A stretch of DNA of 64,000 nucleotides from positions 1-64,000 of the forward strand of contig NZ_BCXD01000021.1 in NCBI RefSeq assembly GCF_001894925.1, read 5' to 3'. The notes beneath the pieces are model-generated. The model was not told the DNA's origin. It ran no database searches and saw only the letters and a list, made by a program, of their open reading frames with translations. The translations under genes were made by a program, and so were the position numbers. Positions 43,114 through 51,562 of the stretch are shown in pieces. How positions within the stretch are numbered: the stretch's first letter is position 1; every line of letters starts with the position of its first letter. The DNA comes from Rhodococcus rhodnii NBRC 100604 (GTDB lineage: Bacteria; Actinomycetota; Actinomycetes; Mycobacteriales; Mycobacteriaceae).

Positions 43114-43808
43114 CCCTGCGCCGCCGTCGTCACCGCGAAGTACGCCGCTTCGAGATCACCGTCGGGTGCGAAACCGGACAGGGACCCCGAATACGCCGTC
43201 CGTCCCGCAACGATGCACGTGACGTCGTCGGCGACGGCGGCGACCTCGCCGAGAACGTGGGAGGAGAAGAGCACGGCCTTCCCCGAGCTTCTCAGCCTGC
43301 GTACGAGTTCGCGGATCTCCCTGACACCTTCGGGATCGAGCCCGTTCTGCGGTTCGTCGAGGATGACGAGTTCGGGATCGCCGAGCAACGCGATCGCGGT
43401 CGCCAGGCGGCTACGCATGCCCGTCGAGAACGTGCGAGCGCGACGATGCTGGACGTCGGTCAGTCCTGCGATCGTCAGAGCACGGTCGACGGCACCGCCG
43501 TCCACTCCGATCAGCGATGCATGAACGGCGAGATTCCTTCGCGCGCTGAGGTGGCCGTAGAAGCTCGGGCCGTCGACCGACGCACCGACCCTCGCGAGCG
43601 ACGACCGCGTCCACGGCTCGCCGAAGAGCCGTACGCTCCCGGACTGCGGCGGCAACAGTCCCAGGAGCACTCGCAGGGTCGTGGACTTCCCGGCTCCGTT
43701 CGGGCCGAGCAGTCCGGTCACCGACCCGGGCTTCACCTGCAGATCCACTCCGCGCAACACCTGCCGACGGCCTCGCCGTCGCCACACCTGCGTCATCTCG
43801 ACGATCAT
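43110..43808 (-). CDS. ABC exporter ATPase
   Basis: A 232-residue ATPase. Walker A GPNGAGKST is at about 35-43, a degenerate signature FSTGMRSRLA replaces LSGGQ, and Walker B is LVILDEPQNGLD. This combination is typical of BcrA/lantibiotic-type ATPases. ATG 43808 begins at MIVEMTQVW; an in-frame ATG at 43844 would add 12 residues. It pairs with the overlapping membrane gene. Confidence 0.9.
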   Translation of the reverse strand: MIVEMTQVWRRRGRRQVLRGVDLQVKPGSVTGLLGPNGAGKSTTLRVLLGLLPPQSGSVRLFGEPWTRSSLARVGASVDGPSFYGHLSARRNLAVHASLIGVDGGAVDRALTIAGLTDVQHRRARTFSTGMRSRLATAIALLGDPELVILDEPQNGLDPEGVREIRELVRRLRSSGKAVLFSSHVLGEVAAVADDVTCIVAGRTAYSGSLSGFAPDGDLEAAYFAVTTAAQG

Positions 43809-43863
43809 GCGAACACGCTCGCATTCGACGCCGCGGCGGCACATCCGCCGACGGAACGAACCG

Positions 43864-43891
43864 GTCGTCTCCTCCTGTCGTAGGAGATGAC
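43864..43891. promoter_or_regulatory. 28-bp dyad in the exporter / two-component divergent region
   Basis: GTCGTCTCCT (43864-43873) and AGGAGATGAC (43882-43891) form 10-bp arms with a single mismatch around 8 bases. It sits about 55 bp upstream of the ABC operon and 80 bp upstream of the kinase gene, where a response regulator would be expected to bind. Confidence 0.5.
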
Positions 43892-43971
43892 CTTCCGCCG
43901 GGCCCCATGGCGGAAGATCCAGGGCACAACCGACCTGGTGCGGTCGTGGCGCTCCCGGCAAGAATCCGTCC

Positions 43972-45243
43972 GTGCCCGGGGGACTGTCGCGAATGCTGTC
44001 GAGCGACTCGACGACGAAACACCCTCGGCAACCCACCGGGCCCGGGCCGACGGTCGGCCGGACGGCGACGTCCGTGTTCGCACGGACGCACGGCGTCGAT
44101 CGAGTGCTCGCAGCAGCGGGATCCGCCGTTGCCGCGCTCTACTGGGTCGCGGCCTCGTCTCCCGGCGCCGGTGCCTCGGATCTTGCTCTGGCACTGTCGA
44201 ATACCGGCCTGGTCTGCTGTCTCCTGTTCCGCTCGGCCTTTCCGATTTCTGCCGCTTCCGTCACGGCGCTGCTGTGCGGTGCGATGGCCGCGGTCGGTCT
44301 GGTCGGCCCCACCCCGGTGAGCGTGTCGCCGCTGCTCGTCGCCGCGCCGTTGGCGCTGAGCGCGATCACCTACCGAGCTCCGGCTACGACCGCCGGGCTC
44401 GTCGCGCTGATCGCAGCGGCGATCGGAAGCGCTGCCAGCCCGATCGTGCAGAACTCCGCTGCACCGCTGTGGGCGTACAGCGCTCACCTCGCCGTTCTCC
44501 TGATCGTCCATCTCCGGGCGCGGTGGCGACGGAAGGAGCGAGCCTTCCGCCGGAAGGAGATCGAATCAAGGGCCGCCCTCGCGCGAGCGGACGAGCGCGA
44601 CCGGCTCGCGTCGGAGCTGCACGACATCCTCGGCCACGGCCTCACCGTCATCCATGCCCACGCGAACGCCCGGCTGGCCCATGCCGATGCCGATGCCGAT
44701 GCCGATGCGAGCACCGAGACCACCGATTCACTCCGCACGATCAGGTCGATCGCGAAAGCATCGATACGCGACCTGCGATTCCTGGTGGGAGCGACGAGTG
44801 CCCCGTCCGATGCGACACACGAGGGACTTCGCGAGATTCCCGGTCTGCTGGCGGCATCACGGACAGCCGGTGTCGATCTGCGAACATCGGTGCCCGATCC
44901 CGCAGCGCTGTCGACCTGGGACGCCGAAGTGAACGCCGATACGAGACACGTGATCGTTCGGTGTCTTCGAGAAGGTCTCACCAATGCGCTACGCCACGGC
45001 GACGCCTCCGGCCACGTCGACGTGGAACTGTCGCGCCACTCCGGCAACCTGGAGTTGGTGATCCGAAACAAGCCCTCGGACGTCGAGGCCGAGCGGCTCC
45101 GACCGCCCGGCACGGGGCTCTCGACCCTCCGACGACGCGTCGAGGCCGTGGGCGGGCACCTCGGTGCGGGCCTCGACGCCCACGTCTTCCGGCTGCAGGT
45201 CCAGCTGCCCCTCGACGTGAACCGGGCGGGGAGAGTTCGGTGA
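43972..45243 (+). CDS. Sensor histidine kinase (HisKA_3 / NarL-partner type)
   Basis: A 423-residue kinase. Hydrophobic segments cover about residues 44-180, with no long extracellular loop, as in intramembrane-sensing kinases. The phospho-accepting His217 lies in ASELHDILGHG. The ATPase domain has EGLTNALRHG (N box) and GTGLSTLRRRV (G box). Just after the dimerisation helix is an (Ala-Asp)n run, residues 238-246, coded by a hexanucleotide repeat. GTG 43972 is taken as start, 6 nt after an AAGAAT box; ATG 43993 is an alternative. Confidence 0.9.
   Translation: MPGGLSRMLSSDSTTKHPRQPTGPGPTVGRTATSVFARTHGVDRVLAAAGSAVAALYWVAASSPGAGASDLALALSNTGLVCCLLFRSAFPISAASVTALLCGAMAAVGLVGPTPVSVSPLLVAAPLALSAITYRAPATTAGLVALIAAAIGSAASPIVQNSAAPLWAYSAHLAVLLIVHLRARWRRKERAFRRKEIESRAALARADERDRLASELHDILGHGLTVIHAHANARLAHADADADADASTETTDSLRTIRSIAKASIRDLRFLVGATSAPSDATHEGLREIPGLLAASRTAGVDLRTSVPDPAALSTWDAEVNADTRHVIVRCLREGLTNALRHGDASGHVDVELSRHSGNLELVIRNKPSDVEAERLRPPGTGLSTLRRRVEAVGGHLGAGLDAHVFRLQVQLPLDVNRAGRVR
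44681..44706 (+). repeat. (ATGCCG) hexanucleotide tandem repeat
   Basis: Four complete ATGCCG units run from 44681, followed by a partial fifth (ATGCGA). They encode alternating Ala-Asp within the histidine kinase, between the two dimerisation helices. Because the unit is six bases, changes in copy number would alter length by two residues without frameshift. Confidence 0.75.
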
Positions 45244-45890
45244 TCAGAGTCGGAATCGTCGACGACCAGCCGCTCCTCGTCTCGGCATTCGCGGCACTCG
45301 TCGACACCGCCCCGGACATGAGAGCGGTTGCCACCGGACACGACGGCGACGACGCGATCGACCTGGCCACCACGCGACAGCTCGACGTACTCCTGCTGGA
45401 CGTGAAGATGCCCGGTACGAGCGGGCTCGACGCCGCCCGCATCGTCGCCGGTATGCCCGACGCCCCGCGCATCCTCATGCTGACGACGTTCGATGTCGCC
45501 GACTACGTGATCGAGGCGCTCCGCAACGGTGCACACGGATTCCTCCTCAAGGACGCCGATACCGCCGAGTTCCTCGACGCGGTACGCACGGTGCATGCGG
45601 GCCGAACCGTCCTGGCAGCCGAAGCCGCAGGACACGTGGCCGAGGCACTGCGGTCCGCCCCACGAGCCCCGAGCACGATCCGCACCGACGTGACGCCGCG
45701 CGAACGCGACGTCCTGGTGCTCGTGGGCGAGGGCCTGACGAACCCTGAGATCGCGCATCGACTCTTCATCGCGGAGACCACCGTGAAGTCCCACGTCAGC
45801 AGCCTTCTGGCGAAACTCGGGTGCCGCGATCGCGTCGCTCTCGCCGTACTCGCCAACTCCCCCGAGCCGCCCCGCCCGCGCCCGCGGTGA
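45240..45890 (+). CDS. NarL/LuxR-family response regulator
   Basis: A 216-residue two-domain regulator. The receiver has Asp9/Asp10, the phospho-accepting Asp54 in LLLDVKMPG, Thr in LTTFD and Lys in LLKDA. The LuxR-type helix-turn-helix is TPRERDVLVLVGEGLTNPEIAHRLFIAETTVKSHVSSLLAKLG. The start GTG overlaps the kinase stop (GTGA). It is the cognate partner of the kinase and likely regulates the divergent ABC exporter. Confidence 0.94.
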   Translation: MIRVGIVDDQPLLVSAFAALVDTAPDMRAVATGHDGDDAIDLATTRQLDVLLLDVKMPGTSGLDAARIVAGMPDAPRILMLTTFDVADYVIEALRNGAHGFLLKDADTAEFLDAVRTVHAGRTVLAAEAAGHVAEALRSAPRAPSTIRTDVTPRERDVLVLVGEGLTNPEIAHRLFIAETTVKSHVSSLLAKLGCRDRVALAVLANSPEPPRPRPR

Positions 45891-45893
45891 CCC

Positions 45894-46733
45894 TCAGCCG
45901 GTCACGCGTGCCGCCGTTCCGGCGTCGATCGGAACGACGATGCCCGAGATGTGGGCGCTGTCTCGGCTCGCGAGGAAGAGCACGACGCGGCTGACCTCGA
46001 ACGGTTCGAGCCACGGGACGGGCTGTGCGTGCAACGACTCGAAGACGGGGGCGACGTCCTCGGGAGTCGGATTGTCGAGGTCGGGACGCAGGTGCGAGTA
46101 CAGCGCGTGGTTGTGGATCATCGGCGTCGAGATGTTGCCGGGCGCGACGGCGTTGACGGTGATGCCGTGATCGGCGAGGTCGAGCGCCGAACTCTTGGTG
46201 AGCCCGATGACGCCCCATTTCGACGCCGCGTACGCGGCCATGTTGGGACCACCGCTGCGGCCCAGCATCGACGACACCGTGACGATGCGCCCGTACCCGC
46301 GCGCGATCATCCCGGGGGCGACGGTCGCGATCGTGTTGAACACGCCCGTCAGGTTCGTGCCGATCGCCTCGTCCCACCGTCCGCTCGACATCGACTGGAC
46401 GGGCGACGGGATCGAGACGCCCGCGTTGGCGACGGCGATGTCGATGCGGCCGAACTCCGCCTCCGCGCTCGTGACGACGTGCTCCATCGCCCCTCGGTCT
46501 GCCGTGTCGGCGCGCAGGGCCAGGACGCGGCGCCCGGTCGCCTCGACCATCCGCACCGTCTCGGCGAGGTCCTCCTCGGTCGCGAGCGGATAGTCGACGT
46601 GGGGTGAGCCGTCGAGCCGGTCGCACAGCACGACGTCGGCCCCCCGCTCCGCGAATGCGAGCGCATGCGCGCGCCCCTGCCCTCGTGCACCGCCCGTCAC
46701 GAGTGCCACCTGCCCGTCGAAAGCGTGCTCCAT
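45894..46733 (-). CDS. Short-chain dehydrogenase, mycofactocin-coupled subfamily
   Basis: A 279-residue SDR. The NAD-binding TGGARGQG is at 13-20, catalytic Ser155, Tyr168 and Lys172 in the YxxxK motif. The insert PLATEEDLAETVRMVEATGRR after strand 2 is the hallmark of mycofactocin-dependent SDRs, which keep NAD bound and pass electrons to mycofactocin. No mycofactocin biosynthesis gene lies in this window. The ATG at 46733 has AAGGAGA at 6 nt. It is convergent with the response regulator and divergent from the trehalose-phosphatase fusion. Confidence 0.9.
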   Translation of the reverse strand: MEHAFDGQVALVTGGARGQGRAHALAFAERGADVVLCDRLDGSPHVDYPLATEEDLAETVRMVEATGRRVLALRADTADRGAMEHVVTSAEAEFGRIDIAVANAGVSIPSPVQSMSSGRWDEAIGTNLTGVFNTIATVAPGMIARGYGRIVTVSSMLGRSGGPNMAAYAASKWGVIGLTKSSALDLADHGITVNAVAPGNISTPMIHNHALYSHLRPDLDNPTPEDVAPVFESLHAQPVPWLEPFEVSRVVLFLASRDSAHISGIVVPIDAGTAARVTG

Positions 46734-46892
46734 CGGCTCTCCTTGCCCTCCACTCGATCGTCGCCGACCGACGCCGCGCATGTGCGCACTTCGGCGAGGC
46801 GCTGTCGACTCACACCCTGTCGCGCCGCGGATGTGACGGGACCCACTCCTCCCGGTGACCAGGAGTTGCAGGTGCGCAGTCCGCCGCTGCCG

Positions 46893-46922
46893 TTCACTCC
46901 GGCACCTGTGATCGCCTAGATT
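46893..46922 (+). promoter_or_regulatory. Leaderless promoter of the trehalose-phosphatase/GH15 gene
   Basis: TTCACT (46893-46898) and TAGATT (46917-46922) are 18 nt apart, and the GTG start at 46929 follows by 6 nt. Upstream, ACTCCT (46845-46850) and AGGAGT (46861-46866) form a 6-bp dyad with a 10-nt gap, a possible operator shared with the divergent SDR. Confidence 0.5.
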
Positions 46923-46928
46923 CGACAT

Positions 46929-49475
46929 GTGAGCGCACAAGACCTCCCCGCCCCGCTCCGGCGAGCACTCGTCACCGTCGCCCGCACGCCACGCCTGCTC
47001 GTGGCGTCGGACTACGACGGCACGATGGCGCCCATCGTCTCCGATCCCGAGAAGGCGTTTCCGCTGCCGGAGGCCGTACGGGCGCTGCGCTCGATCGCGA
47101 ATCTCCCCGGCACGGCGGCCGCCGTCGTGTCGGGCCGCGCGCTCAAGGACCTCGCGGTGCTCTCGCGCCTGCCGGCCGAGGTGCAACTCGTCGGCAGCCA
47201 CGGGTCGGAGTTCGACGCCGGGTTCATCCACGCGATCGACGCCGAGGCCCGCGACCGGCTCGAACAGATCACGCGCACGCTCGAGGAGATCGCGGCGCGT
47301 CACGCCGGCACCGCCGTCGAGGCCAAGCCCGCGAGCGTCGCCCTGCACGTCCGCAACGCCGAACCCGCCGCCGCCCAGTACGCGCTGAACGAGGCCCGCG
47401 CCGAACTGCCGTCGTGGCCCGGTGTCCAGGTCACCGAGGGCAAGGCCGTCATCGAGTTCGCGGTCATCGCGACCGACAAGGGACAGGCACTCGACATCCT
47501 CCGTCATCAGGAGGGTGCATCGGCGGCCGTGTTCATCGGCGACGACGTGACCGACGAGAAGGCGTTCCGCCGGTTGCAGGGCCCCGACGTCGGCATCAAG
47601 GTCGGCGACGGCGACACCCTCGCCGAGTACCGGATCGAGAGCCCCGAGCAGGTCGCGACGACGCTCGCGTTCCTGCTCGACGAACGCCGCACGTGGCTCT
47701 CGGGTGCCGACGCGTCGCCGATCGAGCGGCTCTCGATGCTCGCGAACCCCCGCACCGTGGCGCTCGTGACGCCCGACGCCACGCTCACGTGGCTGTGTCA
47801 CCCGGAACCCGATTCGGCCGCGGTGTTCGCGCACCTGCTCGGCGGCACGGCGGCCGGTCACTTCACGGTCGGCCCGCAACGGCACGGCCTGCCGCTCAGC
47901 CAGCGCTACGTCGACGGCACGATGACGGTGCAGACGCGCTGGGCGAGCCTGTCCGTCACCGACTACCTGCCGCACGACGTGGGACCGGGACGCACCGACT
48001 TCACGCGCGTCGTCAGCGGCCGCGTGCCCGCCGTCGTGACGTTCGCGCCGCGCCCCGAGTTCGGCCAGTCGCAGGTCTCGTTCGAGATCGTGCCCGACGG
48101 CCTGCGCGTGCACGGCACGAACGATCCGTACGTGCTGCGCTCCCCCGGCGTCGAGTGGCACGTCACGACGGACGGCAATCAGGAGACGGCACACGCGACG
48201 ATCGATCCGTCGGCAGGCGACGTGGTGCTCGAACTACGATGCGGCACAGAGGACATCGGGCCGTCGGTGATGACGGAGAACGAGCGCCGCGCGCTCGCCG
48301 AGTCGTACTGGCGCGACTGGGTCGGCGACCTCGAACTGCCCGGCGTGAAGCCCGATCTCATGAAGCGCTCGGCACTCACGCTGCGCGGCCTCGTGCACGC
48401 GGATTCCGGGTCGATCATGGCGGCGGCCACGACGTCGCTGCCCGAGGAGATCGGCGGTGTCCGAAACTGGGACTACCGCTACTGCTGGCTTCGCGACGCC
48501 GCGCTCACGGCGTCGGCGCTGGTCTCGCTCGGCTCGCTCGGCGAGGCCGAGGACTACCTCGACTGGGTGCACACGGTGCTCGAGAGCCTGCCCGGCCCCG
48601 AACGCCTCCATCCGCTCTACACGCTGTGGGGCACGGCGCTGCCGCCCGAGGCCGTGATCGACTCGCTGCCCGGGTACGCCGGGTCGCGGCCGGTGCGCGT
48701 GGGCAACGCCGCCAACCAGCAGGTGCAGCTCGACGTCTTCGGCCCGATCGTCGAACTCGTCTCGCACCTCGCACACGCGCGCGAGAAGAAGGGGCTCCGG
48801 CCCGGCGTCGCGCTCGCCGATCGCGACTGGGAACTCGTGCAGGCGATGGTCGAGGCCGTCGAGCGCCGGTGGTTCGAGCCCGACCACGGTATCTGGGAGA
48901 TCCGCGACAACCCGCGTCACCACGTGTACTCGAAGGTCATGGGCTGGGTGACGGTCGATCGGGCGCTCACGCTCGCCCAGCACTTCGGACGGCCCGCAGG
49001 CACGAACTGGAAGGCGCTGCGCGACGAGATCGCCGCGGAGGTGCTGGAGAAGGGCTGGAACGACGACGTCCGTTCGTACACCGCCGCGTACGACGGCACC
49101 GACCTCGACGCCGCGACCCTGCACATCGGGCTGTCGGGCCTGATCGATCCGCAGGACGAACGGTTCCGGCTCACCGTCCTCGCGACCGAAGCGGAACTGC
49201 GCAGCGGTTCGACGGTCTACCGCTATCACCACGACGACGGCCTCCCCGGCACGGAGGGCGGCTTCCACCTGTGTGCTGCATGGCTCGTCGAGGCGTACCT
49301 GCTCGTCGGCGCGCGCTCGCAGGCGGAAGCACTGTTCGCGCAACTCGTCTCGGCAGCGGGCCCGACCGGCCTGCTCAGCGAGGAGTACGACCCCGTCGCC
49401 GAGCGGTCGCTGGGCAATCACCCGCAGGCGTACAGCCACATCGGCCTGCTGCGGTGCGCACAGCTCCTCGCCTGA
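46929..49475 (+). CDS. Fusion of trehalose-6-phosphate phosphatase and GH15 glycoside hydrolase
   Basis: An 848-residue two-domain enzyme. Residues 1-250 are a HAD phosphatase of the OtsB type: nucleophile Asp28 and Asp30 in SDYDGT, VVSGR, and the late VFIGDDVTDEKAF. Residues 260-848 are a GH15 domain with WDYRYCWLRDAALTASAL, NAANQQVQLDVFG, and the general-base region LLSEEYDPVAERSLGNHPQAYSHIGLL. Mycobacterial GH15 proteins include a trehalase, so the fusion could both make and cleave trehalose; a glucoamylase role is the alternative. No otsA is adjacent. The start is a leaderless-type GTG. Confidence 0.92.
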   Translation: MSAQDLPAPLRRALVTVARTPRLLVASDYDGTMAPIVSDPEKAFPLPEAVRALRSIANLPGTAAAVVSGRALKDLAVLSRLPAEVQLVGSHGSEFDAGFIHAIDAEARDRLEQITRTLEEIAARHAGTAVEAKPASVALHVRNAEPAAAQYALNEARAELPSWPGVQVTEGKAVIEFAVIATDKGQALDILRHQEGASAAVFIGDDVTDEKAFRRLQGPDVGIKVGDGDTLAEYRIESPEQVATTLAFLLDERRTWLSGADASPIERLSMLANPRTVALVTPDATLTWLCHPEPDSAAVFAHLLGGTAAGHFTVGPQRHGLPLSQRYVDGTMTVQTRWASLSVTDYLPHDVGPGRTDFTRVVSGRVPAVVTFAPRPEFGQSQVSFEIVPDGLRVHGTNDPYVLRSPGVEWHVTTDGNQETAHATIDPSAGDVVLELRCGTEDIGPSVMTENERRALAESYWRDWVGDLELPGVKPDLMKRSALTLRGLVHADSGSIMAAATTSLPEEIGGVRNWDYRYCWLRDAALTASALVSLGSLGEAEDYLDWVHTVLESLPGPERLHPLYTLWGTALPPEAVIDSLPGYAGSRPVRVGNAANQQVQLDVFGPIVELVSHLAHAREKKGLRPGVALADRDWELVQAMVEAVERRWFEPDHGIWEIRDNPRHHVYSKVMGWVTVDRALTLAQHFGRPAGTNWKALRDEIAAEVLEKGWNDDVRSYTAAYDGTDLDAATLHIGLSGLIDPQDERFRLTVLATEAELRSGSTVYRYHHDDGLPGTEGGFHLCAAWLVEAYLLVGARSQAEALFAQLVSAAGPTGLLSEEYDPVAERSLGNHPQAYSHIGLLRCAQLLA

Positions 49476-49492
49476 ACGACGCCGTCCGAACC

Positions 49493-49562
49493 CCGACGCT
49501 CCCCGATTCGTGGTCGCGCTCCCTCACCAGGGTCAGCGTGAGCGCGAATCGGGGAGCGTCGG
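49493..49562. terminator. 18-bp perfect inverted repeat
   Basis: CCGACGCTCCCCGATTCG (49493-49510) is exactly repeated in inverse at 49545-49562, with 34 nt between. An inner alternative stem TCGCGCTC/GAGCGCGA lies in the spacer and competes with the outer arm. It follows the fusion gene by 17 nt and lacks a U-run. It may be a terminator or an extragenic palindrome. Confidence 0.55.
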
Positions 49563-49590
49563 CGATTGGTCTCGTTCCACCGATATCCGC

Positions 49591-49615
49591 TACAGTCTTA
49601 TGGTAATGGTTCCCA
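49591..49615 (+). promoter_or_regulatory. Promoter with Zur-like box, zinc ABC operon
   Basis: The 15-mer TGGTAATGGTTCCCA at 49601-49615 fits the TGNNAATNRTTNNCA outline of actinobacterial Zur boxes. It sits directly after a TACAGT -10 box (49591-49596), across the expected transcription start. It is an imperfect match outside the core. Confidence 0.55.
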
Positions 49616-49640
49616 ATTGCGATAAGACAGGACGTACCCC

Positions 49641-50621
49641 GTGCGCGTGACGCCGATTCTCCGAACCGCTGCCGCCGCGACCGGCCTCGTGCTCGGTGCC
49701 GCAGCCCTCACGGCCTGCGGCTCGTCGCCGACCGGTGACGACGAGCTGACCGTCGTGGCCTCGACGAACGTGTGGGGCAGCGTCGCACAGGCCGTCGCGG
49801 GAGACTTCGTCCAGGTCGAGTCCATCATCGAGGACCCGAGCGCCGACCCGCACTCGTACGAGGCGAGCCCGGCCGACGCCGCGGCACTGATCGACGCGTC
49901 GCTCGTCGTCTACAACGGCGGCGGCTACGACCACTTCGTCGACGACGTCGTCGCGGGCGACACCGATCAGCGCAGCGTCGCCGCATTCGACCTCTTCGAG
50001 GACGGCGCGCACGCCGGCGAATCGCACGATCACGGCACCGACGATCACGATCACGGCACCGACGATCACGATCACGATCACGGTCACAGCCACGGCGCCG
50101 TCAACGAGCACGTCTGGTACGACCCCGCGACCGCGATCGCCGTCGCGCACGCCGTCGCCGACAACCTCGCGGCCCTCGACCCCGCCAACGCGGAAGCCTA
50201 CGAGCGGAACGCGATGTCGTTCGAGAGCGGGATGGCCGCCGTCACCGACATCACCGGCGAGATCGCACAGAACCACCCCGGTGCCCGCGTCGCACAGACC
50301 GAGCCGATCGCGCAGTACCTCATCGAGGGCGCGCAGCTCACCGACGCGACACCCGAGGAGTTCCAGAACGCCATCGAGAACGGCACCGACCCGTCGCCGA
50401 CGTCGATCGCCGCGGCACGCGGGCTCATCGGCGACGGCTCCGTCGAAGCGCTGGTCTACAACATCCAGACCGAGGACCGCGTGACGCAGGACCTCCGTGC
50501 CGTCGCCGAGCAGGCGGGCGTTCCGGTCGTCGAGGTTACGGAGACCCTGCCCGAGGGCGTGGACTACATTCGGTGGCAGACCGAGGCGGCCCAGTCGCTC
50601 GCCACCGCGCTCGATCGCTGA
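49641..50621 (+). CDS. Zinc/manganese-type ABC substrate-binding lipoprotein (cluster A-I)
   Basis: A 326-residue lipoprotein. The signal peptide ends at a lipobox with Cys26 (LTAC). Metal-site residues include His71 (DPHSYE) and His157 (NEHVWYDP). A histidine/aspartate-rich loop at residues 124-151, with about ten His, lies just before the second ligand; this is typical of zinc-specific ZnuA proteins. GTG 49641 is chosen; GTG 49647 is two codons later. It opens a three-gene importer preceded by a Zur-like box. Confidence 0.92.
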   Translation: MRVTPILRTAAAATGLVLGAAALTACGSSPTGDDELTVVASTNVWGSVAQAVAGDFVQVESIIEDPSADPHSYEASPADAAALIDASLVVYNGGGYDHFVDDVVAGDTDQRSVAAFDLFEDGAHAGESHDHGTDDHDHGTDDHDHDHGHSHGAVNEHVWYDPATAIAVAHAVADNLAALDPANAEAYERNAMSFESGMAAVTDITGEIAQNHPGARVAQTEPIAQYLIEGAQLTDATPEEFQNAIENGTDPSPTSIAAARGLIGDGSVEALVYNIQTEDRVTQDLRAVAEQAGVPVVEVTETLPEGVDYIRWQTEAAQSLATALDR

Positions 50622-50686
50622 GTCGCCGCCACCCGCTGATCGGCCGCCCCCGATCAGTCCCCGCTCTCCTGGAGTCCGCACCACCC

Positions 50687-51562
50687 ATGCCACCGAATCC
50701 GTCCGCACCCGACCCCGAGAGTCGCTCCGCCGCAGTGGAGCTGAGGGGAGCCGAACTCTCGTTCGGTGATCGCGTGCTGTGGCAGGGCCTCGACCTGTCG
50801 ATCGCGCCCGGCGAGTTCGTCGCGATCCTCGGGCCGAACGGCTCGGGCAAGACGTCGCTGCTGCGGGTGCTCCTCGGCGAGCTCGATCTCGTGTCGGGAA
50901 GCGCCGAGATCGCGGGAATCCCTGCCCAGCGGGCGAATCGGAACGTCGGCTACGTCCCGCAGCAGAAGTCGATGGACGAGGGCCTGCCGCTGCGCGGGCG
51001 CGATCTCGTCGGCCTCGGTGTCGACGGCCACATGTGGGGTACCGGACTGCTGCGCCGTCGCCGCCGGATGCAGATCGTCGACGACGCGATCCGCAAGGTC
51101 GGCGCCGAGGCGTTCGCCGACGCCCCCGTCGGCCTGATGTCGGGCGGTGAGCAGCAACGGCTGCGCATCGCGCAGGCACTCGTCGGCGATCCGTCGGTGC
51201 TGCTGTGCGACGAACCGCTGCTGAGCCTCGACCTCGCGAACCAGGATCTCGTCTCCTCGCTCATCGACCGCAGGCGTCACGAACACGACACCGCCGTGCT
51301 GTTCGTGACGCACGAGATCAACCCGATCCTCCCGCTCGTCGATCGCGTCCTCTATCTCGTGGACGGGCAGTTCCGCATCGGCACACCGACGGAGGTCATG
51401 ACGTCCGAGGTGCTCTCGGAGCTGTACGGGACGGACGTCGAGGTGCTGCACGTGCGCGGCCGCCTCGTCGTCGTCGGCACCGGCGACGCGATCGACGCGC
51501 TCGGAAGCGCGGGCGGGCTGCGTCCCGGCGAAGGAGTCCACCACCACGACGGAGATCACTGA
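50687..51562 (+). CDS. Zinc/manganese-type ABC ATPase
   Basis: A 291-residue ATPase. Walker A GPNGSGKTS is at about 49-57, Q loop VPQQKS, signature MSGGEQQRLR, Walker B LLCDEPLLSLD and switch VTHEIN. The C-terminus is His-rich (VHHHDGDH). The ATG at 50687 lies 12 nt after GGAG. Its stop shares a base with the permease start (TGATG). The long upstream frame is a shadow of the binding protein. Confidence 0.93.
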   Translation: MPPNPSAPDPESRSAAVELRGAELSFGDRVLWQGLDLSIAPGEFVAILGPNGSGKTSLLRVLLGELDLVSGSAEIAGIPAQRANRNVGYVPQQKSMDEGLPLRGRDLVGLGVDGHMWGTGLLRRRRRMQIVDDAIRKVGAEAFADAPVGLMSGGEQQRLRIAQALVGDPSVLLCDEPLLSLDLANQDLVSSLIDRRRHEHDTAVLFVTHEINPILPLVDRVLYLVDGQFRIGTPTEVMTSEVLSELYGTDVEVLHVRGRLVVVGTGDAIDALGSAGGLRPGEGVHHHDGDH

